Origin: an uncultured Granulosicoccaceae bacterium
Lineage (GTDB): Bacteria; Pseudomonadota; Gammaproteobacteria; Granulosicoccales; Granulosicoccaceae
Direction: 5' to 3'
DNA: 64,000 nucleotides
Assembly: GCA_938041955.1 (NCBI GenBank)
Contig: CALISD010000110.1
Location: forward strand, 28,381 to 92,380
Below are positions 9,748 to 19,419 of this stretch, one piece after another. Position numbers and translations under genes: made by a program. The first letter of the stretch is position 1; every line of letters starts with the position of its first letter. The notes below the pieces were generated by a model. It searched no databases, was not told where the DNA came from, and saw nothing but the letters and a program-made list of their open reading frames with translations.

Positions 9748-10791
9748 ATGAAATACAATCCGTTAGGCAATACCAACCTTCAGATTAGCGCCATCGGTCT
9801 GGGCACAATGACCTATGGCGAACAAAACAATCAGCAACAGGCGCACGATCAACTTTCGCTGGCGACTGAATATGGCGTCAATTTTATCGACACTGCTGAA
9901 CTGTACCCGGCTCCCGCCAGCGAAAAAACTGCCACACTCAGTGAGCAATACATTGGCAACTGGCTAAAACATCAGGATCGTGAAAAGTTCGTTATCGCCA
10001 CCAAAGTGGTAGGACCGGCACCAAAGAAATGGATCGGTTATATCCGCAACGGTCCAAAGCTTGAACCTGCTCAAATAGAAATTGCACTCAATGATAGCCT
10101 CAGACGTCTGCAGACCGACTACATAGATCTCTACCAGATTCACTGGCCGTCCCGCAATACAAACTACTTTGGCAAGCTTGGTTATGAATACGGAAAAGAC
10201 AAGCACAACCACCCCATTGAAGAGACCCTCGAAACTTTAGCCAGGCTGGTTGATGCCGGAAAAATCAAACATATCGGCGTCTCGAACGAAACCCCGTGGG
10301 GCCTGCATCAGTATCTGCAATGCGCCGAGACACTTAAGCTGCCAGTTGTAGCCTCTATTCAAAACCCCTATTGCCTGCTGAACCGGACCTTTGAAATTGG
10401 TTTGGCCGAGTTTTCTCATCGAAGCAATATTAGCTTGTTAGCCTATTCGCCACTGGCCGGCGGCTCACTTTCCGGAAAATACCTTAACAACAAACAACCG
10501 GAGAACGCCCGCCTGACCTTACACAAAAACTACTTCTATCGCTATACAACCGAACGAGCGATCACAGCAATCGAGAAATACGTTGAAATTGCCAACCAAT
10601 ACAATATAAACCCGGCATCAATGGCGCTCGCTTTCGTCAACCGGCAACCATTTGTCGCATCATCGATTATCGGCGCGACGACGCTTGATCAATTAAAAGA
10701 AAACTGTCAAAGCATTGATATAACACTTAACGATGAAATCGCTGCAGCCATACAAAAAGTGCACGATGCCAATCCGAACCCTTGCCCGTGA
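9748..10791 (+). CDS. tas: NADP(H)-dependent aldo-keto reductase, Tas-like
   Basis: A 347-residue aldo-keto reductase barrel. It follows E. coli Tas closely by recall: LGLGTMTYGEQN near the start, INFIDTAELYP-type Asp/Tyr catalytic segment (about residues 48-55), a catalytic-Lys region ATKVVGP, LYQIHWPSRNTNYFGKLGY, and VASSIIGATTLDQLKENCQS at the NADP site. Tas-type enzymes reduce assorted carbonyls, and their true substrate is unsettled. It sits 39 nt after the SLC13 gene and 34 nt before the TatD-like gene, on the same strand, so co-transcription is possible without an evident functional link. Confidence 0.9.
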   Translation: MKYNPLGNTNLQISAIGLGTMTYGEQNNQQQAHDQLSLATEYGVNFIDTAELYPAPASEKTATLSEQYIGNWLKHQDREKFVIATKVVGPAPKKWIGYIRNGPKLEPAQIEIALNDSLRRLQTDYIDLYQIHWPSRNTNYFGKLGYEYGKDKHNHPIEETLETLARLVDAGKIKHIGVSNETPWGLHQYLQCAETLKLPVVASIQNPYCLLNRTFEIGLAEFSHRSNISLLAYSPLAGGSLSGKYLNNKQPENARLTLHKNYFYRYTTERAITAIEKYVEIANQYNINPASMALAFVNRQPFVASSIIGATTLDQLKENCQSIDITLNDEIAAAIQKVHDANPNPCP

Positions 10792-10825
10792 CAGCTAAAT
10801 CATCCCCGGTTTCGCAAGTACACAC

Positions 10826-11602
10826 ATGATCCCACTGATTGACACCCATATTCACTTTGATGATGATCGCTTTGATCGCGACCGGGATGCAGTCTATGCT
10901 ACCGCTGCAGCAACAGGTGTACACACTTTAATCATTCCGGCAGTGACTGAAAGCCGCTGGCAAAAGGTGTTAGAGATATGCAAAAAATTCGAACGGGTAT
11001 TTCCAACCGCCGGGCTACATCCGGTCTATGTTGATCAACACAGCGAAAGCGACCTTACAGCACTTGATGCGCTCCTAAAAAAAGAAAACTGTGTCGCCGT
11101 GGGAGAATGTGGACTTGACGGTTTTATTAAAGACTCAGATTATGAAAGACAACGCTATTTCTTTGAACAACAACTCACCATTGCACGTAAACACAAACTA
11201 CCTACCGTTGTTCATGCCAGAAACGCAGTACAGGATGTCATCCAGTCCATCAAAGCATTCGGCTCAACCACCACCGGAGTCATTCACAGCTACAACGGAA
11301 GCTATGAGCAAGCCAAACAGTTGATCGATCTAAACTATCTACTAAGTTTTGGCGGCGCCATTACTTACGGGCGGGCAACTCGCCTTAGAAAACTGGTCAA
11401 GCAGTTACCGATTGACGCAATCATGTTAGAAACAGATGCGCCCGATCAACCTGGCAGCGCCCACTCCGGGCAAAGAAATGAGCCAGCGTTTTTAATTGAA
11501 GTATTGGAGACGGTTGCTGAAATTAAAAAGGTCAATCCAGAGACACTGGCAGAACATAGCAATAACAATGCTATCAGGTTATTTAACCTGCCTAAGCTAT
11601 AG
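10826..11602 (+). CDS. TatD family metal-dependent hydrolase (YcfH/YjjV type)
   Basis: A 258-residue TIM-barrel metallohydrolase of the TatD DNase family. The first metal ligands are in DTHIHFDDD (residues 6-14), Glu in AVGECGLDGF, His in VHARNAVQD and VIHSYNGS, and Asp in MLETDAPDQPG near residue 200. The sequence fits the YjjV subgroup (short Asp/His-rich N-terminus, LHPVYVDQHSE). Members have been linked to 3'-5' exonuclease or D-aminoacyl-tRNA deacylase activity; which applies here is not known. It ends 35 nt before the convergent gmhB stop. Confidence 0.87.
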   Translation: MIPLIDTHIHFDDDRFDRDRDAVYATAAATGVHTLIIPAVTESRWQKVLEICKKFERVFPTAGLHPVYVDQHSESDLTALDALLKKENCVAVGECGLDGFIKDSDYERQRYFFEQQLTIARKHKLPTVVHARNAVQDVIQSIKAFGSTTTGVIHSYNGSYEQAKQLIDLNYLLSFGGAITYGRATRLRKLVKQLPIDAIMLETDAPDQPGSAHSGQRNEPAFLIEVLETVAEIKKVNPETLAEHSNNNAIRLFNLPKL

Positions 11603-11637
11603 TGCTGACTTAGGAATCCAAAAAAAAAGGTAAGTGA

Positions 11638-12183
11638 TTACTCCTCACCTGTTCCCAACAAATGACTGGCAAACTCAGCAAGATCGTCATACACCTCAAC
11701 GTTTTCAAGGTGTATGTTTTCCTCAATTGTGCGAGCGCCGTGGCCGGTTTTAACCAGTACTGGTGTTGCTCCGACCACCATGGCGGTCTGAACATCGCGA
11801 AGAGAATCTCCCACCAGATGCACGCCGTTTAATTCGATATCGAGCCGTTCCATTAAGCTGTGTAACATTCCAGGCTTTGGCTTACGGCAACTGCAATCAT
11901 CATCCGGTTTATGCGGGCAAAATAGTACCGCATCGATTCTGCCACCCACTGATGCAACCGCTTGCTGCATATGCTGATGCACTGCGTTGACCTCATCTAT
12001 GGTCAGCAAGCCACGAGCAATACCGGATTGATTGGTAATAACAATGACACGGTAATCCTGCTGGCAAAGACGCGCAATGGCATCAAAGCTACCTTCAATC
12101 GGTACAAAGTCAGCGGTACTCCTGATCACGTCATCGGTGGCCTCATTGATCACACCATCTCTATCAAGAACAACTAACTTCAC
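11638..12183 (-). CDS. gmhB: D-glycero-beta-D-manno-heptose 1,7-bisphosphate 7-phosphatase GmhB
   Basis: A 181-residue HAD phosphatase of LPS inner-core heptose synthesis. The catalytic aspartates are Asp7 and Asp9 in LDRDGVIN, motif II Thr/Ser is in VITNQSGIARG, and the zinc site is CPHKPDDDCSC followed by RKPKPGML, which is diagnostic of GmhB. The motif III aspartate region is LVGDSLRDVQTAMVVGA. It lies just after glyS with a 4-nt overlap (12180-12183), an arrangement common in gammaproteobacteria. An alternative specificity for the alpha anomer cannot be excluded but is less likely in a Gram-negative context. Confidence 0.94.
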   Translation of the reverse strand: MKLVVLDRDGVINEATDDVIRSTADFVPIEGSFDAIARLCQQDYRVIVITNQSGIARGLLTIDEVNAVHQHMQQAVASVGGRIDAVLFCPHKPDDDCSCRKPKPGMLHSLMERLDIELNGVHLVGDSLRDVQTAMVVGATPVLVKTGHGARTIEENIHLENVEVYDDLAEFASHLLGTGEE

Positions 12184-14246
12184 GACTGCAGGTCACCAAG
12201 ATGTGCGACATGTGAATTAAGCACACGCAGCTCTTCCAGCAATGCCAAACGATTGTTCTTAACCGCTTCATCGTCCGCCATCACCATGACTTCATCAAAG
12301 AAAGTATCCACCGGAGTCCGAAGCTTGGAGAGCGCTTGCAACGCAGGCGTATAATCCCCCTGCGAAAAATACTTGTCCACTTCAGGCTTTAGCTCGCCAA
12401 GCGCATTGAATAATGCCGTCTCCGCTTCACCTTCAAACAACGTTTGATCAACAGTAGCTTTTTTAGCCACAGGATTTTTCTTTAAAATATTACTAATTCT
12501 TTTATTCGCCGCCGCCAGGCTCTCGGCTTCAGGCAATTGCGTAAAAGCCTTCACCGCATTAATGCGTCGATCGAAATCCAGCGGTGACGTCGGCCGAACA
12601 GAGGCCACCGAATCAAATATCTGCGGACTGATATCTTTAGAGGTGTAATAGGCACGCAATCGTTCCAACATAAACTCAAATACTTCGTTCACATCGACCG
12701 TGGCTTTGTCAGACAGCCCATCAGCAGCCCCTTGAAGTAACTTTTCAAGATCAAGCTCTAACTCGCCCTCAATAAGCGTTCGCAAAACACCGAGCGATAA
12801 TCTGCGCAATGCAAACGGATCTTTTACACCGGTTGGCTTTTGGCCTATCGCAAAAATACCTGCAATCGTGTCCAGCCTATCTGCGATAGCCAGAGATCTG
12901 CCAACAGGAGTCGCTGCAATTTCATCAGATGCAAAGCGCGGGAGGTATTGCTCGCTTAGTGCCTTCGCCACTGCTTCAGGCTGCCCTTCAAGTGTTGCAT
13001 AGCGCTCACCCATAATTCCTTGAAGGGAGGCAAATTCACCGACCATTTCTGTCAACAAATCACACTTGGAAAGCTGCACGGCAACGGAGGTGTGTTGAAC
13101 ATCAGCGCCAATTTGATCTGCAATATTTAGCGCTAACTTTTCTACTCTTTCGGTTTTCTCAAAAATAGTCCCGAGTTTATTTTGAAAGACAACTTTCTTC
13201 AGCGCTTCCTGGTGACTTGCAAGCGGCTTCTTTTTATCTTGCTGCCAAAAGAACATTGCATCTGCCAGGCGTGGTCGAATCACCACTTCATTACCTCTTT
13301 GCACTTGCGCAGGGTCGGTACTTTCAATATTCGATATTGTGATGAACATCGGCAAAAGCTTTCCACCGGCATCAAACAGCGGAAAATACTTTTGATTGTC
13401 CTTCATTGTGGTGATCAACACTTCTTCTGGAATCTCCAGAAACTCTGCTTCAAAGTTTCCAAGTACCGGCACCGGCCATTCGACCAGCGCAGTGACCTCA
13501 TCAAGCAATTCATCTTCAACCAGCGCGTTGGCACCTGCTTTGCCGGCGGCCTGCTCAACCCCTTTGGCAATAAGATCACGTCGCTCGGCAAAGTCCGCTA
13601 TGACTTTACCCTGCTCTCTAAGTGTTGATACATAACTTTCAGGGTTGGCAATTTCAATATCTGTGTTGTTATGAAATCTATGCCCGCGAGTAGTACGACC
13701 CGAATTCAAACCGAGCACATTCGCCTTGACGACCTCAGCACCATACAACATCAACAACCAATGTACGGGTCGCACAAACTCCACGTCGCTGCTACCCCAA
13801 CGCATACGCTTCGGCACTGGCAATGTCGCTAAAGACTTGGCAACAATGTCTGGTAAAAGGTCGACTACCGATGCACCCTTTTGATCAATATTCACCGCCA
13901 GCCAGGTGCCTTTTTCAGTACTGATCTCTTCCAGGTCCTGAAGTTCAACGCCGCACGATTTGGCGAATCCTAAAGCTGCCTGTGTCGGTTCGCCATCTTT
14001 ATAGGCGGCCGCAAGTGCCGGCCCGCGGCGTTGAATGTTCTGATCCTGCTGGCGTGCTGGCACATCGTTTATGAGCACCGCCAACCGACGAGGCGCTGCA
14101 AATACCTGACATTCGCCTATCGATAAATTGGCATCTTTTAAACCATTGGCAATCCCGTCCGCGAACGCACTCGCAAGCTTGCGCAACGCTTTGGGGGGCA
14201 GTTCTTCAGTACCAAGCTCAACAAGGAAGCTTTGTGTGCCAGTCAT
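12180..14246 (-). CDS. glyS: Glycyl-tRNA synthetase beta subunit
   Basis: A 688-residue beta chain of the bacterial (alpha2beta2) glycyl-tRNA synthetase, full length for the family. Diagnostic segments are FLVELGTEELPPKAL at the start, RRLAVLI, VPKRMRWG, FVRPVHWLLMLYG, GHRFH, the HD-like region around DLLTEMVGEFASLQGIMGERYA, and the C-terminal FFDEVMVMADDEAVKNNRLALL anticodon/DALR-like domain. It binds tRNA-Gly, while GlyQ holds the aminoacylation site. The ATG immediately follows the glyQ stop codon (TAA-ATG), giving tight coupling. Confidence 0.97.
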   Translation of the reverse strand: MTGTQSFLVELGTEELPPKALRKLASAFADGIANGLKDANLSIGECQVFAAPRRLAVLINDVPARQQDQNIQRRGPALAAAYKDGEPTQAALGFAKSCGVELQDLEEISTEKGTWLAVNIDQKGASVVDLLPDIVAKSLATLPVPKRMRWGSSDVEFVRPVHWLLMLYGAEVVKANVLGLNSGRTTRGHRFHNNTDIEIANPESYVSTLREQGKVIADFAERRDLIAKGVEQAAGKAGANALVEDELLDEVTALVEWPVPVLGNFEAEFLEIPEEVLITTMKDNQKYFPLFDAGGKLLPMFITISNIESTDPAQVQRGNEVVIRPRLADAMFFWQQDKKKPLASHQEALKKVVFQNKLGTIFEKTERVEKLALNIADQIGADVQHTSVAVQLSKCDLLTEMVGEFASLQGIMGERYATLEGQPEAVAKALSEQYLPRFASDEIAATPVGRSLAIADRLDTIAGIFAIGQKPTGVKDPFALRRLSLGVLRTLIEGELELDLEKLLQGAADGLSDKATVDVNEVFEFMLERLRAYYTSKDISPQIFDSVASVRPTSPLDFDRRINAVKAFTQLPEAESLAAANKRISNILKKNPVAKKATVDQTLFEGEAETALFNALGELKPEVDKYFSQGDYTPALQALSKLRTPVDTFFDEVMVMADDEAVKNNRLALLEELRVLNSHVAHLGDLQS

Positions 14247-15176
14247 TTAAGTCACCTTGCCTGAAGTCTTCTTGGACCCGGTGTTTTTCAACAACGGGAA
14301 TTCCATCTTCTCACGAGCGGCAAGATAGGCCTCTGCCACCGCTCTCGCTTGCGTTCGGATTCGCAAAATATATCTCTGCCTTTCAGTCACTGATATCGCA
14401 TGCCGCGCGTCGAGCATGTTGAATGCGTGTGATGCTCTGAGCACCTTTTCATAGGCGGGCAGCGCCAGCCCAAGCTCGGAAAGATGTTGTGCTTCTTTTT
14501 CTGCAGATTCAAATGCGATGAATAACGCATCTACGTCGGCGTGCTCAAAGTTATAGGCTGACTGTTCGATCTCATTCTGTAAAAACACATCACCGTAGGT
14601 TACAGGGCCCGATGGACCATCTGACCAGATCAAATCATAGACGCTGTCGACGTTTTGAATGTACATCGCCAAACGCTCCAGTCCATAGGCAATCTCACCC
14701 ATTACAGGTCGACACTCAAGACCACCTACCTGCTGAAAGTAGGTGAACTGAGTCACTTCCATTCCGTTCAACCATACCTCCCAGCCAAGACCCCAGGCGC
14801 CAAGAGTAGGAGACTCCCAGTTATCCTCGACAAAACGAATGTCGTGCACTAACGGGTCAAAGCCAAGCGCTTTCAGTGACCCTAGATACAACTCCTGAAA
14901 ATCATCAGGCGAAGGCTTTAACACCACCTGGAACTGATAGTAGTGCTGCAGACGATTCGGGTTTTCGCCATACCGGCCGTCGGTTGGGCGACGGGAGCCC
15001 TGCACATGGCATGCATTCCACGGCTCCGGGCCAATGGCATGCAGAAAGGTTGAACTATGAAATGTCCCGGCACCAACTTCCATATCATAAGGCTGTTGGA
15101 CCGTGCAGCCGTGCTCACTCCAGTAGTGTTGAAGTGCTGCGATCAAACCTTGAAAGGTGTTCAATTCGTATTGCAA
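14247..15176 (-). CDS. glyQ: Glycyl-tRNA synthetase alpha subunit
   Basis: A 309-residue class II catalytic subunit. Recognisable segments are the start [68 protein letters not shown] (motif 2 region), [41 protein letters not shown] and [12 protein letters not shown]. It activates glycine and charges the tRNA held by GlyS. It heads the glyQ-glyS-gmhB operon. The upstream region is shared with the long glnA leader. Confidence 0.97.
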   Translation of the reverse strand: MQYELNTFQGLIAALQHYWSEHGCTVQQPYDMEVGAGTFHSSTFLHAIGPEPWNACHVQGSRRPTDGRYGENPNRLQHYYQFQVVLKPSPDDFQELYLGSLKALGFDPLVHDIRFVEDNWESPTLGAWGLGWEVWLNGMEVTQFTYFQQVGGLECRPVMGEIAYGLERLAMYIQNVDSVYDLIWSDGPSGPVTYGDVFLQNEIEQSAYNFEHADVDALFIAFESAEKEAQHLSELGLALPAYEKVLRASHAFNMLDARHAISVTERQRYILRIRTQARAVAEAYLAAREKMEFPLLKNTGSKKTSGKVT

Positions 15177-16017
15177 GGAGTCACTCCAAGGCGTTAATGC
15201 AATTGGTGTATTAAATGTACGGATGCGGCAATTTTAGCGCGGTCATCGAGCTAAAAGGCAGACAGTCCAGAGATTGGGCTCAATGTAACATTTTCCAAAG
15301 AAGTACAGTCCTAAAAATAACCCATCCAGTAGCACGACAAGTGGCCTGCGCACATGCTTGATGTGAAGCAAAAAACCCTGCAATTACGATCTCTATATTG
15401 CCGGAAAACCTGCGCTGATCATGTAATCGAAGCTGTGAGACGCCAGATCCATCGCAGATTCGCGTGAACTCACCCGTATAACACTGTAAATTTTTTCGAC
15501 TCAATATAATGCAGTGCCAGCTAAGGCTCGCTGCTTCTACCTCGAGTGCGCCAATAAAAAAGCAATCTTTATGGACAAGCAGACAACCGAACTGACAATC
15601 AACGGCACCGAGAATAAAAAAGAGAAATCGACCAGCAGGCATCGCTGGCGCTAAATGAATTCCACAAAGCTTGCTTTTCCAACAACCAAAAAAGCCTTAA
15701 CCATTTGTTTTTATTGCATATATACATAGACTTACGTTTACATCGTCCAGTCGGCGAAGCGATGCACTAAAAGCATCACCGTGCTGCAAAATAAGCAGAT
15801 TACAAAGCAACCTCAAGCAAGTACCTTCCGTACTCAGCAGAGAAATGCGGACGGTCCACCGAGACCGCCCTTGCACGGCAGAACCCCATTCAATCAGCGA
15901 AGTGGGTTATGCTGATAGAAATTTGAACGTAGTGGATTGCGGGACCTACAGAAAACCTCCTGATGAACCGCCACCCCTTACTATACCGGCACAAAAATTA
16001 AGACAACGAGGATTCCG
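15177..16017. other. Long divergent intergenic region between glyQ and glnA
   Basis: About 840 nt without a credible gene. A 120-codon minus-strand frame (15280-15642) lacks family likeness. An imperfect hairpin (arms near 15882-15890 and 15901-15909) lies about 110 nt before glnA. glnA genes are commonly driven by sigma-54 with NtrC sites, but no convincing GG-N10-GC element or NtrC palindrome was found by eye. A strong ribosome site (ACGAGGA) precedes the glnA ATG. The length would allow an unannotated small RNA or a long leader. Confidence 0.45.
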
Positions 16018-17427
16018 ATGAGCGCAAAAGACGTATTGAAAATGATGAAGGACAACGAAGTCACCTTCGTCGACTTTCGCTTCACCGACACCAAAGGTAA
16101 AGAACAGCACGTTTCAGTACCTCACCACCAGGTCGATGAGGACACATTCGAAGAAGGCAAAATGTTTGATGGTTCATCGATTGCCGGCTGGAAAGGCATT
16201 GACGCCTCGGACATGATTCTTCTGCCGGATCCTGAAACTGCGGTACTTGACCCGTTCACCGAAGAAGCAACACTTAATATTACTTGCGACGTGATCGAAC
16301 CAGACACGATGCAGGGATATGATCGGGATCCACGCTCGATAGCCAAACGCGCTGAAGCATACATGCAGGCACAGAAGATCGCCGACGTCGCCTACTTCGG
16401 TCCTGAGCCTGAATTCTTCATTTTCGACGATGTCCGCTGGGGCACGGAAATGGGAAGCACTTTCTTCCATATCGATTCTGACGAAGCAGCCTGGAGCACC
16501 GGCAAAGAGTATCCAGGTGGAAACACCGGTCACCGGCCGGGCATCAAAGGTGGCTACTTTCCAGTACCTCCCGTTGACTCCCTGCATGATATTCGCGCTG
16601 AAATGTGCCAGGTCATGGAACAGATGGGACTCGGCGTGGAAGTGCACCACCATGAAGTCGGCACCGCGGGTCAATGCGAGATCGGCACCGCATTCAATAC
16701 ACTGGTGAAGCGTGCTGACCAGGTACAGATCCTGAAGTACGTCGTACAAAACGTCGCTCATCTACATGGCAAAACCGCCACCTTCATGCCAAAGCCTCTG
16801 GTTGGCGACAATGGCAGTGGAATGCATGTTCACCAATCCCTTGCGAAAGGCAAAACGAACCTGTTCTCCGGTGATGAATATGCCGGCTTGTCTGAAATGG
16901 CGTTGTACTACATTGGTGGCACCATCAAACACGCCAAAGCGATCAACGCTTTTGCAAATGCCTCAACCAATAGCTACAAACGCCTGGTGCCGGGTTTCGA
17001 AGCACCTGTAATGCTCGCGTACTCTGCGCGCAACCGTTCTGCTTCTGTGCGAATTCCACACGTATCAAGCCCTAAGGCACGTCGAATCGAAGTACGATTC
17101 CCCGACCCGAGTGGCAACCCGTACTTAACCTTCACTGCGTTGCTAATGGCAGGGCTTGACGGTATCAAGAACAAAATCCACCCTGGTGAAGCCATGGACA
17201 AAGATCTTTACGACCTGCCTCCAGAAGAAGAAAAGGCTATACCAAAGGTTGCACACTCTCTGGATCAAGCGCTTGAAGCTCTGGATCAGGATCGTGAGTT
17301 TTTGACTGCAGGCGGCGTAATGAGCGACGAAATGATCGACGCCTATATCGAATTAAAAATGGAAGAAGTCACACGCTTACGTATGGCCACACATCCAGCT
17401 GAATTTGATATGTACTACAGCCTGTAA
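16018..17427 (+). CDS. glnA: Glutamine synthetase type I (GSI-beta)
   Basis: A 469-residue dodecameric enzyme making glutamine from glutamate, ammonia and ATP, the entry point of nitrogen assimilation. It shows [28 protein letters not shown], the metal-binding [25 protein letters not shown] and the adenylylation loop with Tyr398 in DLYDLPPEE, so control by GlnE is expected. Length and motifs match the gammaproteobacterial type. The start is set by a strong Shine-Dalgarno. No ntrB/ntrC genes follow, unlike enteric bacteria. A terminator-like hairpin lies directly downstream. Confidence 0.98.
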   Translation: MSAKDVLKMMKDNEVTFVDFRFTDTKGKEQHVSVPHHQVDEDTFEEGKMFDGSSIAGWKGIDASDMILLPDPETAVLDPFTEEATLNITCDVIEPDTMQGYDRDPRSIAKRAEAYMQAQKIADVAYFGPEPEFFIFDDVRWGTEMGSTFFHIDSDEAAWSTGKEYPGGNTGHRPGIKGGYFPVPPVDSLHDIRAEMCQVMEQMGLGVEVHHHEVGTAGQCEIGTAFNTLVKRADQVQILKYVVQNVAHLHGKTATFMPKPLVGDNGSGMHVHQSLAKGKTNLFSGDEYAGLSEMALYYIGGTIKHAKAINAFANASTNSYKRLVPGFEAPVMLAYSARNRSASVRIPHVSSPKARRIEVRFPDPSGNPYLTFTALLMAGLDGIKNKIHPGEAMDKDLYDLPPEEEKAIPKVAHSLDQALEALDQDREFLTAGGVMSDEMIDAYIELKMEEVTRLRMATHPAEFDMYYSL

Positions 17428-17440
17428 TTGCCAGTACAGG

Positions 17441-17463
17441 AACCGGAGCAATGTGCTCCGGTT
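17441..17463 (+). terminator. Hairpin after glnA, probable terminator
   Basis: A perfect 10-bp inverted repeat (AACCGGAGCA, 3-nt loop, TGCTCCGGTT) starts 14 nt after the glnA stop. The stem is GC-rich, but the following sequence is only mildly T-rich, so efficiency is uncertain. Confidence 0.65.
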
Positions 17464-17597
17464 CTCCATTACACATCTAATAGCGACACTGCTGTGTCGC
17501 ACGTCTCATTCCCGAACCCTCTTGTCATTTGGCCTGCAACTCGGCCTGAATTTTGTTTGTCTAATGGCCATTAGCTTTACCACCATCGGGAATAAGC

Positions 17598-18146
17598 GTG
17601 AAGGCATTCGCTCCAACATTTTTAATTACTGTAGCACTCATGACGACTAGCGCTGTCAGCGCCGCGGTGTACAAATACATCGACGAAAACGGCAACGTCG
17701 CCTACGGCGACAAACCGGTCGACGGGTCCCAGAAACTAAATATTCAATCAACACGCAAACCATCGCCAGAGCCAGCGGATGAAGATGACTCAACCGAGCA
17801 ATCCACAGATAGTTCTCCAAATGAGCTCGATGAGGGAACTGCTGAGGAGGCTGCCAAAGCGATTGCCTACAAGAGCCTTAGCCTCCTGACACCGAAGCCG
17901 GGAAAGCAAATTAGCGGCCGCTCAGCTTCAGTACAGATTATCTTTCTACCCACCCCGGCACTCGCACGTTCTGATGAGCTGGTCATTACCGTCGACGGCA
18001 AAGATATCAGCAAAGGCCGGGATGCCAATCTATCTCTGCAAGATTTAACACGCGGCAGCCATACTGTTCAAGGCCGCATCCTGGATGCAAACGGTAAAAT
18101 GAAAATCCAGTCGGACGCTGTCACCTTCCACGTGAAAGGTTCATGA
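17598..18146 (+). CDS. Exported DUF4124 domain protein
   Basis: A 182-residue protein from a GTG start. A signal peptide (about residues 1-22, ending SAVSA) precedes a DUF4124 domain: AVYKYIDENGNVAYGDKPVDGS, the usual Y-K/R-x-x-D-x-x-G-x-x-x-Y/F-x-D-x-P pattern. An acidic Ser/Glu/Asp-rich linker (about residues 55-88) follows, then a C-terminal beta-rich domain (about 95-182) that looks like an Ig-like fold (LVITVDGKDI, RGSHTVQGRILDANG). DUF4124 proteins are often found beside glnA/ntrBC in gammaproteobacteria, but their role is unknown. Periplasmic location is inferred. Confidence 0.8.
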   Translation: MKAFAPTFLITVALMTTSAVSAAVYKYIDENGNVAYGDKPVDGSQKLNIQSTRKPSPEPADEDDSTEQSTDSSPNELDEGTAEEAAKAIAYKSLSLLTPKPGKQISGRSASVQIIFLPTPALARSDELVITVDGKDISKGRDANLSLQDLTRGSHTVQGRILDANGKMKIQSDAVTFHVKGS

Positions 18147-18216
18147 GCTTTGCACGAACGCTCTACATCCAACAATCTAAGTTAAAATGTTCGTCACTAC
18201 CGACGGACAGTAAGTT

Positions 18217-18630
18217 ATGCGCCTTTTATCTCTTGTTACAGCAATATTTTTAGCCGGCACAGCCAGTGCGCAATCCATCACACAAACGCCTGGCAGCGGC
18301 AACAGCGCTAAAAGCGAATCTGCTTCTTCGTCACACCTTGATCTCAGCACTAACGAATGCCTGAATAATCTCAACGATCACGATATCGTGATCGCCTCAA
18401 TCGCATTTAACGATGGTGTTGCCGGCCACTCTCAACTCAAGGAACTGGTGAGTCGACAGCCATGGGGCGCACTCACTGCCGGCACCGTAAAAGAGATCAG
18501 ACAACAGCTAGACACCTTAAGCCCGTTTCTGATAATCACTCTGACTAAAAAACAGGTACTTACCCTGGATAATCATCGTGACATCATTCGCTGGGTATTG
18601 GTACAAAGCACCACAAAACCGTGCGAATAA
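18217..18630 (+). CDS. Small exported protein of unknown function
   Basis: A 137-residue frame with a clear signal peptide (MRLLSLVTAIFLAGTASAQ, cleavage after ASA). The mature part starts with a Ser/Gly-rich tract and then a mixed helical domain with two cysteines (in NECLNNL and at the C-terminus, KPCE), possibly a disulfide in the periplasm. I recognise no family. It lies 70 nt after the DUF4124 gene on the same strand and may share its transcript. Confidence 0.6.
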   Translation: MRLLSLVTAIFLAGTASAQSITQTPGSGNSAKSESASSSHLDLSTNECLNNLNDHDIVIASIAFNDGVAGHSQLKELVSRQPWGALTAGTVKEIRQQLDTLSPFLIITLTKKQVLTLDNHRDIIRWVLVQSTTKPCE

Positions 18631-18709
18631 TCATTGCAATAGAAAGGTAATCAGCGTGGTTGCGCCACCTTCACTGCCGGAACAACCACACCGACACCAT
18701 TAACCTCAA

Positions 18710-19363
18710 CTAAAGCGGCAACTGCAGAACCGCAGCACAATCAGTGGCGCCGTCTACGACACTCCATTCATTGTTTGCAACACATGCATCGTGCGGCGCA
18801 ACATTGAACGCCCTTAGCCGGCCAGTATTCGGCGCACCGTCGTCAATTTTCAAATCAAGCTCGTACATCACTTCCACCGGTATGTTTCCACCAGTCGTCA
18901 ACTCATGAGTCGCGTTAGCTTGACCGAGAGCGTTACTCGAATTGCTTATCTTATAAAAACCATTAAATGGATTACTCGGGCAAGTAGTCTCTATACAGCC
19001 ACTGTCTGTTAATGCACCCACCGGCGCACCATCGTAGTTACCTGTAATAAAGCCAGCGCCGGCTAAATGCTGCCAAACCGCACCAGCTTCCACCACACTA
19101 TCAACTCTCGCATTAGCATCTCCGTCTACAGCACCTTGCAGAATATGCGTAGAGGCACGTGGAAAGTCACCGGGCAGCGATCTATATCTATCTTGGAAAG
19201 AGATCCACGCCGCCTCAATGCCTGTAAGATCATTGGCAAGCGCCCGCACCCGGGCACTGTTGATCATTGATTGCCCTTTCATAATTCCCCCTAAAAGCAA
19301 ACCGATGATTAGCAATACAATTGCGATCTCTATAAGAGTAAAACCTTGCTGCTTTCTATTCAT
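18710..19363 (-). CDS. Type IV pilin-like/pseudopilin protein (last gene of secretion-like cluster)
   Basis: The ATG at 19363 is chosen over the upstream end of the frame (19477) because AGGAGG lies 8 nt before it and it leaves a proper class III leader, MNRKQQG|FTLIEIAIVLLIIGLLLGG, with Glu at position 5 of the mature chain. The mature protein (about 211 residues) has the WISFQDRYRSLPGDFPRA segment seen in a subgroup of large pseudopilins, and paired cysteines in the C-terminal half. It would be cut by a prepilin peptidase, which is not in this window. It is probably the major or a minor subunit of the fibre assembled by the E/F/L/M/C-like proteins upstream. Confidence 0.83.
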   Translation of the reverse strand: MNRKQQGFTLIEIAIVLLIIGLLLGGIMKGQSMINSARVRALANDLTGIEAAWISFQDRYRSLPGDFPRASTHILQGAVDGDANARVDSVVEAGAVWQHLAGAGFITGNYDGAPVGALTDSGCIETTCPSNPFNGFYKISNSSNALGQANATHELTTGGNIPVEVMYELDLKIDDGAPNTGRLRAFNVAPHDACVANNEWSVVDGATDCAAVLQLPL

Positions 19364-19419
19364 ACTTCTTACCTCCTGACTACTATTACACTTGGTTAAA
19401 AACTTGTTACTACGCTTCA

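Noticed and set aside
11591..11614. CCTAAG/CTTAGG hairpin between the TatD-like gene and gmhB
   Set aside because: The adjacent A-run is on the wrong side for a terminator of either transcript and the stem is short.
15280..15642. 120-codon minus-strand frame in the glyQ-glnA gap
   Set aside because: Cys-rich, low-likelihood composition, no ribosome site, no family likeness.
15661..16017. Possible NtrC site and sigma-54 promoter before glnA
   Set aside because: The GC-rich dyad near 15763-15790 does not fit TGCAC-N-GTGCA spacing, and no GG-N10-GC pair was found.
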